A stretch of DNA of 64,000 nt from assembly GCF_001715295.1 (NCBI RefSeq), contig NZ_MDKB01000003.1:575954-639953 (forward strand), written 5' to 3'. This DNA comes from Streptomyces griseus. Lineage in GTDB: Bacteria > Actinomycetota > Actinomycetes > Streptomycetales > Streptomycetaceae. Below are positions 8,452-17,029 of the stretch, in pieces (position 1 is the stretch's first letter; each line of letters starts with the position of its first letter). The notes below the pieces were generated by a model, which had not been told where the DNA came from, made no database searches, and was given only the letters and a program-made list of their open reading frames with translations. Position numbers and translations under genes: made by a program.

Positions 8452-8615
8452 TACCGCGCGTGTACGGAAGCGTTCAGCGTGCACACAGTTCGTGGCCGGC
8501 GCCGCCCGCACGCGGCGATCCGGTGCTGCCCGTGCCCCGGCGCACGGGCGGCCCGTCGGCCGCGTTCCCGCATGTCCGGCCGATTTTTCCTTCCCCGCCC
8601 TCGGAGGCCCTACGT

Positions 8616-10154
8616 ATGCAACGGACGACGACCGGACAGCTCACCGGGGAACCCACCGGGCCACGACAGGGCCGTGGCGTCGTCCCCGTGCTCGCGTTCG
8701 CGGGGATCACCGTCGCGGTGATGCAGACACTGCTCGTCCCCGTCATCAAGGACCTGCCCGCGCTGCTCGGCACCGACCCCGCGAACGCGACGTGGGTGAT
8801 GACCGCCACCCTGCTCGCCGGAGCCGTCTCGACCCCGATCATGGGCCGGCTCGGTGACCTGTACGGCAAGCGCCGGATGCTGCTGGCCAGCCTCGCCGTG
8901 ATGGTGATCGGGTCGCTGGTCTGTGCCACCACCGACGATCTCGTGGTCATGATCGTGGGGCGTGCCCTCCAGGGCTTCGCCATGGGCGCGATACCGCTGG
9001 GCATCGGCATCATGCGCGACGTGCTGCCGCGCGAGAAGCTCGGTTCGGCGATAGCTCTCATGAGCTCGTCGATCGGGGTGGGCGGCGGACTCGCCCTGCC
9101 CGCCGCCGCGCTCATCGCCCAGCACGCCGACTGGCACACGCTCTTCCTGGCCTCGGCGGGGCTCGGGGTGGTGGCCATGGCCCTGACCGTCCTCGTCGTA
9201 CCGGAGTCCGCCCTGCGCGCCCCGGGCCGTTTCGACCTCGTCGGCGCACTGGGGCTCTCCCTCGGCCTGGTCTGCCTGCTGCTCCCCGTCACCAAGGGAG
9301 GGGACTGGGGCTGGACCTCGCCCCTGACCCTCGGGCTGATCGCGGCGTCGCTGCTGGTCCTGGTGGCATGGGGCCTCTTCGAGCTGCGCAGCCCGGCGCC
9401 GCTGGTCGATCTGCGCACCAGCGCCCGCCGCGAGGTGCTCCTCACCAACCTGGTCTCGATCATGGTCGGGGTCGCCTTCTACGCCGTGTCCCTGGTGCTG
9501 CCGCAACTGCTCCAGCTGCCCGCGTCCACGGGGTACGGGCTCGGGCAGTCGATGGTCGTGGCGGGCCTCTGCGTGGCACCGCTGGGCCTGACGATGATGT
9601 TCGTGGCCCCGCTGTACGCCCGGATCTCCGCCCGTCGCGGGCCCAAGGCCACCCTGATGCTCGGCATGCTGGTCATCGCGGTCGGCTACGGGGCGGGGCT
9701 CGGGCTGATGAGTGCCGCCTGGCAGACCGTGGTGATCGCGGTGGTGCTCGGGGCCGGCATCGGGCTCGCCTACTCCTCGCTGCCCGCCCTGATCATCGGC
9801 GCGGTCGACGCGTCGGAGACCGGCGCGGCCAACGGCCTGAACACGCTGATGCGTTCGATCGGCACCTCGTTGTCCAGCGCGGTGATCGGCATGGTGCTGG
9901 CGAACACCTCGGCGCGGATGGGCGCCGTGGAGGTGCCGACCATGGACGGCTTCCGGACCTCCTTCATGATCGCGACGGGTGCCGTGCTGGCCGGCCTGCT
10001 GCTGGCCGCGTTCCTGCCCTCGCAGCGGCCCGCCCGTCCCGTGCTGCTGGCGAGCAGCGCGGACGACGCGGCGTCCGCCGCCCGGCCCGCGCCGGAGCGG
10101 GACCGGGCCGCGGCCGCGGTCAGCGCCACGGAGCGCCGGACTCCCGCGCGGTGA
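8616..10154 (+). CDS. MFS transporter, DHA2-type
   Basis: About 512 residues and about 14 membrane segments. TM1 reads FAGITVAVMQTLLVPVIKDLP, followed by a motif-A loop GRLGDLYGKRRMLL and a mid-protein PLVDLRTSARREVL typical of EmrB-type 14-TM carriers. The TM1 acidic motif (LDxTIVNVALP) seen in classical drug:H+ antiporters is replaced here, as in a Streptomyces subfamily annotated as MFS transporters without known substrate. CGGAGG lies about ten bases before the ATG. The C-terminal 35 residues are Ala/Arg-rich and cytoplasmic. A hairpin at 10191 follows. Confidence 0.88.
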   Translation: MQRTTTGQLTGEPTGPRQGRGVVPVLAFAGITVAVMQTLLVPVIKDLPALLGTDPANATWVMTATLLAGAVSTPIMGRLGDLYGKRRMLLASLAVMVIGSLVCATTDDLVVMIVGRALQGFAMGAIPLGIGIMRDVLPREKLGSAIALMSSSIGVGGGLALPAAALIAQHADWHTLFLASAGLGVVAMALTVLVVPESALRAPGRFDLVGALGLSLGLVCLLLPVTKGGDWGWTSPLTLGLIAASLLVLVAWGLFELRSPAPLVDLRTSARREVLLTNLVSIMVGVAFYAVSLVLPQLLQLPASTGYGLGQSMVVAGLCVAPLGLTMMFVAPLYARISARRGPKATLMLGMLVIAVGYGAGLGLMSAAWQTVVIAVVLGAGIGLAYSSLPALIIGAVDASETGAANGLNTLMRSIGTSLSSAVIGMVLANTSARMGAVEVPTMDGFRTSFMIATGAVLAGLLLAAFLPSQRPARPVLLASSADDAASAARPAPERDRAAAAVSATERRTPAR

Positions 10155-10190
10155 GCGGCGGCCGGGAGCCGCCCGGCCGGGTCCCGTCCG

Positions 10191-10227
10191 CGTACGCCCC
10201 CGCCGACCCGTGCCGCGGGGGCGTACG
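10191..10227. terminator. terminator-like hairpin after the MFS gene
   Basis: CGTACGCCCCCGC and its perfect complement (13 bp) flank an 11-base loop, 37 bases after the MFS stop and before the ribosome-binding site of the methyltransferase gene. It lacks a T-run, as is usual in Streptomyces. Confidence 0.65.
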
Positions 10228-10275
10228 GCACGATGGGGCGCCGTCCCGATCCACCGTCCCACCAGGAGGAACCCC

Positions 10276-10962
10276 GTGGCCGTCGAGTGCGCTGCCGGGC
10301 CCACGCCGGAGATTCTCGCCGCGTTCGAGGCCGCCAAGGGCTTCATGCCGGTGCACGAAGGGCTCGCCCTGTACGCGGCGGCCGTCGACGCCGGCGCGCT
10401 CGGGCTGCCGCTGCTGGAGGTCGGCACCTACTGCGGGCGCTCCACGATCCTGCTCGCCGACGCCGCCCGGGCGGCCGGGGTGACCGCGCTCACCGTGGAC
10501 CACCACCGGGGCAGCGAGGAGCAGCAGCCGGGCTGGGAGTACCACGACCCGTCGGTGGTGGATCCCGAGGTCGGCCGGATGGACACCCTGCCCACCTTCC
10601 GCCGGACGCTGCACGCGGCCGGTCTGGAGGAGCACGTGGTGGCGCTCGTCGGACGCTCCCCGCAGGCCGCCGCCGTGTGGGGCGGGCGGCTCGGCCTCGT
10701 CTTCATCGACGGCGGGCACACCGACGAACACGCGAACGCCGACTACGAGGGCTGGGCCCCGAAGGTCGCCGAGGGCGGGCTGCTCGTCATCCACGACGTG
10801 TTCCCCGACCCGGCCGACGGTGGGCAGGCGCCCTACCGGATCCACCGGCGCGCCCTGGAGTCCGGCGCGTTCACCGAGATCTCGGTGACGGACTCGCTGC
10901 GGGTCCTGCGGCGTTCGGGGGCGGGCGTCCGAGGGGCACGGATAGCATCACGACGTGCGTGA
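10276..10962 (+). CDS. class I SAM-dependent methyltransferase
   Basis: About 228 residues, starting at GTG after AGGAGGAACCCC. The SAM-binding motif I is LLEVGTYCGRSTILLA (GxxxG type, residues about 50-65). A second block, LGLVFIDGGHTDEHANADYEGW, is the motif found in the Methyltransf_24 group, and LLVIHDVFPDP follows. Such enzymes act on small molecules or sugars; the substrate is unknown. The last eight bases overlap the next gene (amidase lipoprotein), so the two are probably co-transcribed. Confidence 0.85.
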   Translation: MAVECAAGPTPEILAAFEAAKGFMPVHEGLALYAAAVDAGALGLPLLEVGTYCGRSTILLADAARAAGVTALTVDHHRGSEEQQPGWEYHDPSVVDPEVGRMDTLPTFRRTLHAAGLEEHVVALVGRSPQAAAVWGGRLGLVFIDGGHTDEHANADYEGWAPKVAEGGLLVIHDVFPDPADGGQAPYRIHRRALESGAFTEISVTDSLRVLRRSGAGVRGARIASRRA

Positions 10963-11878
10963 CGACGACAGCTCATCTCCCCCGCAGCTCACGAGCGCCC
11001 TCGGGCGGGCGTGGCCGGCCACGGCGGTCCTGGCAGCCGTCTGCCTGACCGCCGCGGGATGCGCGGACGACGGCGGGGCCGGCCGGGCTGGGCCCCTCCC
11101 CGGCGGCGGGCCGGCCCCGGCCTCCGCGCCGGCGTCCACCGCACCCCCGGGCCCCACGGCCTCCCCGTCCGGCGGCGGTGCGTCCGCGAAGCCGCTGCCG
11201 CGTGGCCCGCTCACGGGCAGGACCGTGGTGATCGACCCCGGCCACAACCCCCGCAACCGCGACCACACCCGCGAGATCAACCGCCAGGTGGACATCGGCA
11301 CCGGGCACAAGGAGTGCGACACCACGGGCACGTCCACCGACTCCGGTTACGCGGAGGCCGGGTTCACCCTCGACGTCTCGCGCCGGCTGCGCACGCTGCT
11401 GGAGGCGCGGGGGGCGCGGGTCGTCCTCACCCAGGACGACGACCGCCCGTTCGGGCCGTGCGTCGACGAGCGGGCCCGGATCGGCAACGAGGCCCACGCC
11501 GACGCCGTCGTCTCGGTCCACGCCGACGGTTCGGCGGTCGGCAACCGGGGCTTCCACGTGATCCTTCCCGCGAAGGTGCGCGCAGGCGCCGCGGACACAG
11601 CGGGGATCGTGGCCGCCTCGCGTGATCTCGGCGAGCGCATCGCCGGGAATTTCGTACGGGTCACCGGAAGCGCCCCTTCCAATTACGTCGGCGCTCCTAC
11701 CGGGCTGGACACCAGAGACGATCTCGGCGGTCTGAATCTGTCGACCGTGCCCAAAGTCTTCATCGAATGCGGCAATATGCGTGATCCGAAGGACGCCGCC
11801 CTGCTCATGAGCGCGGACTGGCGCCGGAGCGCGGCTCTCGGTATCGCCGAAGGTGTCAGCAGCTATCTGGAGAGGTAG
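10955..11878 (+). CDS. N-acetylmuramoyl-L-alanine amidase (Amidase_3) lipoprotein
   Basis: About 307 residues with GTG start overlapping the methyltransferase gene. A lipoprotein signal (AVCLTAAGC) is followed by a Pro/Ala/Ser-rich spacer. From about residue 85 an Amidase_3 fold is visible: GRTVVIDPGHN (first Zn His), SGYAEAGFTLDVSRRL (Zn Glu), VVSVHADGS (second Zn His) and VFIECGNMRDPKDAALL (catalytic Glu). It should cleave the MurNAc-L-Ala bond of peptidoglycan on the outer side of the membrane, in cell-wall turnover or septation. The stop codon abuts the MITE-like repeat at 11878. Confidence 0.92.
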   Translation: MRDDDSSSPPQLTSALGRAWPATAVLAAVCLTAAGCADDGGAGRAGPLPGGGPAPASAPASTAPPGPTASPSGGGASAKPLPRGPLTGRTVVIDPGHNPRNRDHTREINRQVDIGTGHKECDTTGTSTDSGYAEAGFTLDVSRRLRTLLEARGARVVLTQDDDRPFGPCVDERARIGNEAHADAVVSVHADGSAVGNRGFHVILPAKVRAGAADTAGIVAASRDLGERIAGNFVRVTGSAPSNYVGAPTGLDTRDDLGGLNLSTVPKVFIECGNMRDPKDAALLMSADWRRSAALGIAEGVSSYLER

Positions 11879-12037
11879 GGGTGTCCCGCCATTCCCGGTG
11901 GATCAGCGCGCGGCGTCGGATGCGGCGCATCGCACGGCGGAGGGATGTCCGCGTACCGGATCCATGGGGACGTTCCGACAACGCGGCGAGGTGCCGGAGC
12001 TGTCGTCGCGCGCCCGCCGTGAAGTGCGGGACAGCCC
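11878..12037. repeat. MITE-like repeat, copy A (diverged)
   Basis: A 160-base element with imperfect terminal inverted repeats: left end 11878-11898 (GGGGTGTCCCGCC...) and right end 12017-12037, matching in inverted orientation at 17 of 21 positions. Its core 11929-11990 aligns without gaps to 13676-13737 (43 of 62 identical), sharing ATCGCA-GGCGGAGGG, TACCGG and AACGCGGCGAG. It contains no open frame of its own and sits directly at the amidase stop codon. The rest of the stretch up to 12224 (187 bases) is promoter/leader space for the next gene with nothing else recognised. Confidence 0.65.
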
Positions 12038-12224
12038 GTAGTCGAGCGGTGGGGGCGGCGACCCCGGGGCGGCCCGTCGGAGGTCCGGTCAGGGACACAA
12101 CCCGCCCGGGCAGACGATAGATTCATCCCTACGATGGGGAGTCGCCCCCGAGCTTCGCGCCGTACCCGCCGCACAGACGGCATCGACGACCGCCCCGACG
12201 AGACGACCGACTAAGGACCTTCAC

Positions 12225-13037
12225 GTGAATATCCGCTCCCTCACTCGAGGCGACGGCGTGGTGATCGGAGCAGCGGTCGTGCTGTTCATCGCCTCTTTCC
12301 TCGACCTCTCCGGTTTCGACTGCCCGTCGGGTGTCGACTGTTCCGCATACAGCGCGAACGCCTGGGACTCCCTCTCGCTCCTGATGAGCATCTACCTCGC
12401 CGGCATCATCGGCGCGGCGCTGCTGATCGTGGCCCGCGCCATGCCGGGCCGCAAGGTGGCCGGACTGGAACTCGCCCAGTTCGGCGCCGCGTTCACGGTG
12501 TTCTCGCTCTGGACGGCGTTCTGGACGATCATCGACGCCAATGACGCGGGCGCCGGTCTGATCCTCGGCCTGCTGGCCGCCGTCGTGCTGGCCGGCGGCG
12601 CTGTCGCCGGCCCGCTGGTCCCCGCCCTCAAGGGTCCGCTCGTGGGCGCCCCGCGCCCGGCCCAGGCGGTGCAGCCGCCGTACGGCCAGCAGCCCGGACA
12701 GGGTTACGGCTACCCGGGCGCCCAGCAGCCCTACGGCGCACAGCCGGGCCAGCCCCAGCCGTACGGCGGTGGCCAGCCCGGCGCTCCGGAGGCCCAGCAG
12801 GCGCCGCAGCAGTCGGCGCAGCAGGCGGCGCCGGCCGGGGACTTCACGCCCTTCTGGTTCGCGGTGCCGGTGGCCCGTCCGTTGTACGGCGAGGACGGCG
12901 CCCCGAACCCGATCGCCGAACTCGCCCCCGGTACCTGGTACCTGGCCGTCGAGCAGCGCGGTCCGGGGCTCATCGCCCAGACGCAGGACGGCCGTCGCGG
13001 CGTGCTGCAGGACACCACGGGCATCCAGCGCGGCTGA
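12225..13037 (+). CDS. four-TM membrane protein with PYG-repeat tail and C-terminal SH3-like segment
   Basis: About 270 residues from a GTG preceded by AAGGACC. Residues 1-135 hold about four membrane helices (VVIGAAVVLFIASFLDLSGF, LLMSIYLAGIIGAALLIV, FTVFSLWTAFWTII, LILGLLAAVVLAGGAVAGPLV) in the style of the DUF5336 family. Residues about 145-200 are a Gln/Pro/Gly/Tyr-rich repeat (PYGQQPGQGYGYPG, QQPYGAQPGQPQPYGG). The final 65 residues (FWFAVPVARPLYGEDGAPNPIAELAPGTWYLA) look like a small globular cytoplasmic domain. Function unknown. A very strong terminator follows. Confidence 0.85.
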   Translation: MNIRSLTRGDGVVIGAAVVLFIASFLDLSGFDCPSGVDCSAYSANAWDSLSLLMSIYLAGIIGAALLIVARAMPGRKVAGLELAQFGAAFTVFSLWTAFWTIIDANDAGAGLILGLLAAVVLAGGAVAGPLVPALKGPLVGAPRPAQAVQPPYGQQPGQGYGYPGAQQPYGAQPGQPQPYGGGQPGAPEAQQAPQQSAQQAAPAGDFTPFWFAVPVARPLYGEDGAPNPIAELAPGTWYLAVEQRGPGLIAQTQDGRRGVLQDTTGIQRG

Positions 13038-13045
13038 CACGTCCG

Positions 13046-13086
13046 GCCGCCGGCCCCCCGCCCCTTCCGGGCGGGGGGCCGGCGGC
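13046..13086. terminator. very strong terminator hairpin
   Basis: A perfect 18-bp stem (13046-13063 with 13069-13086) around CTTCC, beginning nine bases after the stop of the membrane-protein gene. The next ~190 bases before 13284 are GC-rich with no recognisable gene. Confidence 0.88.
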
Positions 13087-13283
13087 GTTCCGGGGCCTCC
13101 GTACCCGGCCGGACGGCGTCCGCCCCGCGCCGGAAGGGGACGCGGGGAGCCGCACCGGCCGGACCTCTCAGGGCCGGTGACGGGCCGCGGGACTTCCGGC
13201 CGGGTCCGCCCGTGCGGGGACCGGCCGTCGGGCGGCGCGGCCCGTACGGGTTTCACTCACCGTGGAGCGGCAATCCGGAGAGC

Positions 13284-13574
13284 ATGTCTCCCAGAACAGG
13301 CACAGGAAGCAGTACCGCCGCACGTGTCATCGCCGTGGTCGCGGACATCATGGCGTTCATCATCATTCTGTGGATTTTGATGTACCTGCTCGACGCCAAC
13401 CGGGCCAACGAACTGGTGCAGTTCGTCCAGGACTCCGCCCGCTGGCTGGCCGGCTGGTCGTACGATCTGTTCACGTTCGACGCGGCGTGGGCCCGGGTCG
13501 TCGCCGGGTACGGTCTGGCCGCCGTCGTCTACCTGTTCGTCGGTCACGCGGTGGCCGGCCGGATCCGCCGCTGA
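13284..13574 (+). CDS. small membrane protein, two TM segments, unknown
   Basis: About 96 residues starting MSPRTGTGSSTAARV after CCGGAG. Two hydrophobic segments are clear: VIAVVADIMAFIIILWILMYLL and VVAGYGLAAVVYLFVGHAVA, separated by a loop with RANELVQFVQDSARWLAGW. A basic RIRR ends the protein. It is conserved in style among Streptomyces small membrane proteins but I cannot assign a role. The RBS-to-ATG spacing is short (three bases), so an upstream start cannot be ruled out. Confidence 0.75.
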   Translation: MSPRTGTGSSTAARVIAVVADIMAFIIILWILMYLLDANRANELVQFVQDSARWLAGWSYDLFTFDAAWARVVAGYGLAAVVYLFVGHAVAGRIRR

Positions 13575-13612
13575 GGACCGGCGGACGCCGTACCGGTCGC
13601 GGAGCGAGCTAA

Positions 13613-13784
13613 GGCGTGTTCCGAAAGTGGCGTCGTCTGCCCGGAGGGCGGGCCCGGCGGCGTCCGGTGCGGGCGATCGCAAGGCGGAGGGTCGCCTCGA
13701 TACCGGTGTACCGGGGCGATCCCGAGAACGCGGCGAGTGTGCGTGCCAGGCGTCGCCGGGCGGACGGGACTTTCGAGACGCGCC
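13613..13784. repeat. MITE-like repeat, copy B
   Basis: A 172-base element bounded by imperfect inverted ends: GGCGTGTTCCGAAAGT at the left and, on the other strand, GGCGCGTCTCGAAAGT at the right (17 of 22 matches over the longer arms). The core 13676-13737 is homologous to copy A. An internal arm pair TCGCC/GGCGA encloses TACCGG. It lies between the small membrane protein gene and the stop codon of the minus-strand toroid gene, which it touches at 13785. Confidence 0.68.
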
Positions 13785-14858
13785 CTACCGGCAGCACGCG
13801 GGTTCCAGGCCGGTCGGCAGCCGCTCGCCGCCGAACACCGCGGTGGTCGCCTCGTCCCCTCCGAGCGCGGCCACCGCGAGCAGCAGCGCACCGGCCGTCC
13901 AGGTGGTGCGTTCCTCCGGCCATACGGCCCGCTCGCCCTCGAAGACGTACCCCGTCCAGTACAGGCCGCCCTCGGCGCGCAGGTGCCGGACGGACTGCAG
14001 GATCTCCAGCGCCCGGTCGGACTCCCCCATGACCCAGAGCGCCAGGGCGAGTTCACAGCTCTCGCCGCCCGTCACCCACGGGTTGGGCACGACACAGCGC
14101 ACACCCAGACCGGGGACGACGAAGCGGTCCCAGCCGGCCTTGATCCGCCGGGTGGCGTCGGGCCCGGTGACCGCCCCGCCGAGGACCGGGTAGTACCAGT
14201 CCATGGAGTAGCGGCTCTTGTCGAGGAACCGCTCGGGGTGGCTGCGGATCGCGTGACCGAGCGCTCCGGCCGCGAGCTCCCAGTCGGGCTGGGGCTCCTC
14301 GCGCTGTTCGGCCAGCGCCAGGGCGCAGCGCAGCGCGTGGTGGACGGAGGAGGAGCCGGTCAGCAGGGCGTCGGTGACGGGGGTGCCGTCGGCCTCCCGT
14401 TTCCAGCCGATCTGACCGCCGGGCTGCTGGAGCCGCAGGACGAACTCGATCGCCGCGTAGACCGTCGGCCACATGCGGTCGGCGAACGCGTCGTCGCCGG
14501 TGGCGAGGTAGTGGTGCCAGACGCCGACGGCCACGTAGGCGCAGAAGTTGGTCTCGCGGCCGAGGTCGGTGGGGTGCTCCGGGTCGCCGTCCTGGTAGGC
14601 GGCGTACCAGGAGCCGTCCTCGTTCTGGTGCCGGGCGAGCCACGCGTAGGCGCGGGCGGCGGCGGTGTGCTCACCGGCCGCGTCCAGGGCCATGGCGGTC
14701 TCCGTGTGGTCCCACGGGTCGAGGTGGTGACCGCGGAACCAGGGCAGCGCACCGTCCTCACGCTGCTCGGCGAGCAGGGCGGCCACGGTCTCGACGGCCT
14801 GCGCGGCGGTGAGGACGCCGGGCAGGACGAGGTGTTCGGTCCTCTCGGGCGTGCTCAC
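13785..14858 (-). CDS. alpha/alpha-toroid protein (prenyltransferase/squalene-oxidase-repeat or glycosidase-like)
   Basis: 357 residues, cytoplasmic. The sequence is a series of paired helices with Gly/Trp/Asn-rich loops: HHLDPWDHTETAMALDAAG, LARHQNEDGSWYAAYQDGD, NFCAYVAVGVWHHYLATGD, TGSSSVHHALRCALALAE, YYPVLGGAVTG. NEDGSW resembles QW motifs of terpene cyclases and prenyltransferases, while the overall order (H..DPWDHTE, GSWY) also fits six-hairpin glycosidases, so the catalytic class is open. It overlaps the methyltransferase gene by four bases (GTGA) and is the last gene of the glycosyltransferase-methyltransferase-toroid operon, which suggests work on the same lipid- or sugar-linked product. 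Confidence 0.82.
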   Translation of the reverse strand: MSTPERTEHLVLPGVLTAAQAVETVAALLAEQREDGALPWFRGHHLDPWDHTETAMALDAAGEHTAAARAYAWLARHQNEDGSWYAAYQDGDPEHPTDLGRETNFCAYVAVGVWHHYLATGDDAFADRMWPTVYAAIEFVLRLQQPGGQIGWKREADGTPVTDALLTGSSSVHHALRCALALAEQREEPQPDWELAAGALGHAIRSHPERFLDKSRYSMDWYYPVLGGAVTGPDATRRIKAGWDRFVVPGLGVRCVVPNPWVTGGESCELALALWVMGESDRALEILQSVRHLRAEGGLYWTGYVFEGERAVWPEERTTWTAGALLLAVAALGGDEATTAVFGGERLPTGLEPACCR

Positions 14859-15595
14859 GCATCGGCCTTCGGAAGGTGCGGCTTGGTCGCGTACGCCACG
14901 AAGCTCTTGCCGAGGACGGGGTTGAGCAGCTGTTCGGCGACCCGGGTGGCCAGGGGCTTCTTCATGATGTCCCAGACCAGGAGCTTGTGGTACGCCCGTA
15001 CCGGCAGGGCGGCGTCCTCGCCGTCACGGCCGACCCCGAAGGCGCACTTGAGCCACCAGTAGGGACTGTGCAGGGCGTGCGCGTGGTGGGTGCCGTACGG
15101 CTTGAGCCCGGCCTCGCGGATCTTGCCGAGCAGTTCGTCGGCACGGTAGATCCGGATGTGGCCGCCCTCGACCTCGTGGTAGGCGTCGGACAGCGTCCAG
15201 CAGACCTTCTCGGGGCCGTAGCGGGGCACGGTGATCGCGATCCGGCCGCCGGGCCGCAGCACGCGGACCATCTCGGCCAGCACCCCCTTGTCGTCGGGGA
15301 TGTGCTCCATCACCTCGGAGATGATCACGACGTCGAAGGAGTCGTCGGGGAACGGCAGGTTGAGGGCGTCGCCCTCCATGGCGGTGGCGGTGGCGCCGTC
15401 GGGTGCCTCCCCCGCCTCCTTCATGGCCGCGAACCACTTCGCGACCTCGCGGATCTCCTCGCCGTTCCGGTCCAGGGCCACCACCTGGGCGCCGCGCCGG
15501 TAGCACTCGAAGGCGTGACGGCCGGCGCCGCAGCCCAGGTCGAGCACCCGGTCGCCTGCGGCGAGCGGGAAGCGGGTGAAGTCGACGGTCAGCAC
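14855..15595 (-). CDS. class I SAM-dependent methyltransferase (UbiE-like)
   Basis: About 246 residues; GTG at 15595 starts MLTVDFTRFPLAAGDRVLDL. Motif I is VLDLGCGAGRHAFE, motif II ends in VVALDRNGEEI, then GDALNLPFPDDSFDVVIISEVMEHI and LRPGGRIAITVPRYG, which is the Methyltransf_11 pattern. The C-terminal part (KLLVWDIMKKPLATRVAEQLLNPVLGKSFVAYATKP) has an amphipathic, possibly membrane-associating character. Middle gene of the operon: the glycosyltransferase ends about 52 bases upstream and the toroid gene overlaps by GTGA. Substrate unknown. Confidence 0.88.
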   Translation of the reverse strand: MLTVDFTRFPLAAGDRVLDLGCGAGRHAFECYRRGAQVVALDRNGEEIREVAKWFAAMKEAGEAPDGATATAMEGDALNLPFPDDSFDVVIISEVMEHIPDDKGVLAEMVRVLRPGGRIAITVPRYGPEKVCWTLSDAYHEVEGGHIRIYRADELLGKIREAGLKPYGTHHAHALHSPYWWLKCAFGVGRDGEDAALPVRAYHKLLVWDIMKKPLATRVAEQLLNPVLGKSFVAYATKPHLPKADA

Positions 15596-15647
15596 GGGGG
15601 CCTGCCTTCGCGGTCGGGGGTGGGGGTCGCACACGCCACGGGCGCGG

Positions 15648-16961
15648 TCATCTGCGCGCTCCCCGGGCTGCGATCGCCTGACGGTACAGCTCGGCGGTGC
15701 CGGCGGCGGCCCTGGCCCAGGTGAAGTTGGCCAGAATCCTGGCGCGGCCGGCCGCGCCGAGCCGGGTGCGCAGTTCACGGTCGCCGAGGAGCCGGCCCAG
15801 CGCGGCGGCCAGGGCGCCGGCGTCCCCGGGCGGCACGGCGAGGCAGGTCTCGCCGTCGGGGCCGGCCACCTCGGGGATGGCGCCGCCCGTGGTGGCCACG
15901 AGGGGGGTCCCGGTGGCCATGGCCTCGGCCGCGGGCAGCGAGAAGCCCTCGTACAGCGAGGGGACGCAGGCGATCTGGGCGCTGCGGACCAGGTCGACGA
16001 GCTCGGCGTCGCTGATGCCCTTGACGAACTGGACGGCGCCGTGGAGTCCGTGACGTTCGACGGCCCGGGCGACGGGTCCGTCCTCGGCCCGCTTCCCGAC
16101 GACCACGAGATGTGCCCCGGGTACCTCGGTACGGACCTCGGCCAGCGCCTCCACGAGGTGGACGAGGCCCTTGAGCGGCACGTCGGCGCTGGACGTGGTG
16201 ACGATCCGGCCGGGCACCTCGGCGACCGAGGGGTCGGGTGACCAGAGGTCGGTGTCGGCCCCGATGTGGACGACCCGGACGCGTTCGGGGCGTACCCCGA
16301 GGTGCTCGACGATCTCCTGCCGGGAGGAGCCGGAGACGGTGAGGACGGACGGCAGCCGGCGCGCGACCCGCTTCTGCATGCGGGTGAAGGCGTACCAGCG
16401 GCGTACGGACAGCCGCCGGGCCCTGGTCGCGGCGGCGGCGAGGTCGAGCTGCCGGTCGACGGTGATGGGGTGGTGGATGGTGGTGACGAGGGGGGCGCCC
16501 AGGTCGCCGAGGAGTCCGTAGCCGAGCGTCTGGTTGTCGTGGACGACGTCGAAGTCCCCGCGCCGGGCCTGGAGATGGCGGCGGGCCCGCAGGCTGAAGG
16601 TCAGGGGCTCGGGGAAGCCGCCGGTGCGCATGGTGGCGACCTCGGCGAGGTCGATCCAGTCGCGGTACTCGCCGCGTCCCGGGGTCCGGAACGGGTCGGG
16701 CTGGCGGTACAGGTCGAGACTGGGCAGTTCGGTGAGCGGGACGCCCTCGTCGAGTACGGGGTAGGGCTGGGCGCCGATCACCTCGACGCGGTGGCCCAGC
16801 CGGGCCAGCTCGCGGCCGAGGTGGCGTATGTAGACGCCCTGGCCGCCGCAGAAGGGGTTCCCCTTGTACGTCAGCAGCGCGATCCGCAACGGCCGTTCCC
16901 CGACGGTCTCCGGCGCGCCGCCGCCCGCGAAGGGGCCCGTCTCTATGGCCTCAGCGGTCAC
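15648..16961 (-). CDS. family 4 glycosyltransferase
   Basis: About 437 residues with two Rossmann domains. The N-terminal domain shows RIALLTYKGNPFCGGQGVYIRHLGRELARLGH, typical of GT4 acceptor-binding domains. The C-terminal domain shows PSLYEGFSLPAAEAMATGTPLVAT, the EX7E donor-binding motif of GT4 enzymes, and GAIPEVAG. It should transfer a sugar from a nucleotide donor to a lipid or glycan acceptor at the inner membrane face. The GTG at 16961 lies behind AAGGGGG; an in-frame start at 16979 is the alternative. First gene of the three-gene operon, directly downstream of the KstR-like operator. Confidence 0.9.
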   Translation of the reverse strand: MTAEAIETGPFAGGGAPETVGERPLRIALLTYKGNPFCGGQGVYIRHLGRELARLGHRVEVIGAQPYPVLDEGVPLTELPSLDLYRQPDPFRTPGRGEYRDWIDLAEVATMRTGGFPEPLTFSLRARRHLQARRGDFDVVHDNQTLGYGLLGDLGAPLVTTIHHPITVDRQLDLAAAATRARRLSVRRWYAFTRMQKRVARRLPSVLTVSGSSRQEIVEHLGVRPERVRVVHIGADTDLWSPDPSVAEVPGRIVTTSSADVPLKGLVHLVEALAEVRTEVPGAHLVVVGKRAEDGPVARAVERHGLHGAVQFVKGISDAELVDLVRSAQIACVPSLYEGFSLPAAEAMATGTPLVATTGGAIPEVAGPDGETCLAVPPGDAGALAAALGRLLGDRELRTRLGAAGRARILANFTWARAAAGTAELYRQAIAARGARR

Positions 16962-17015
16962 ACTCGGCCCCCTTCTCACTGCGTTTTCGCCGGAGCGTAA
17001 CCGGTCGCGCTAATC

Positions 17016-17029
17016 TGGAACAAGTTTCA
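17016..17029. promoter_or_regulatory. KstR-type operator
   Basis: TGGAACAAGTTTCA matches the mycobacterial KstR consensus TNNAACNNGTTNNA at every fixed position and extends to an 18-base palindrome-like TCTG...CAGA. It lies 55 bases upstream of the glycosyltransferase GTG and in the region diverging from the KstR-like regulator gene, so it should control the operon and perhaps the regulator itself. Confidence 0.78.
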
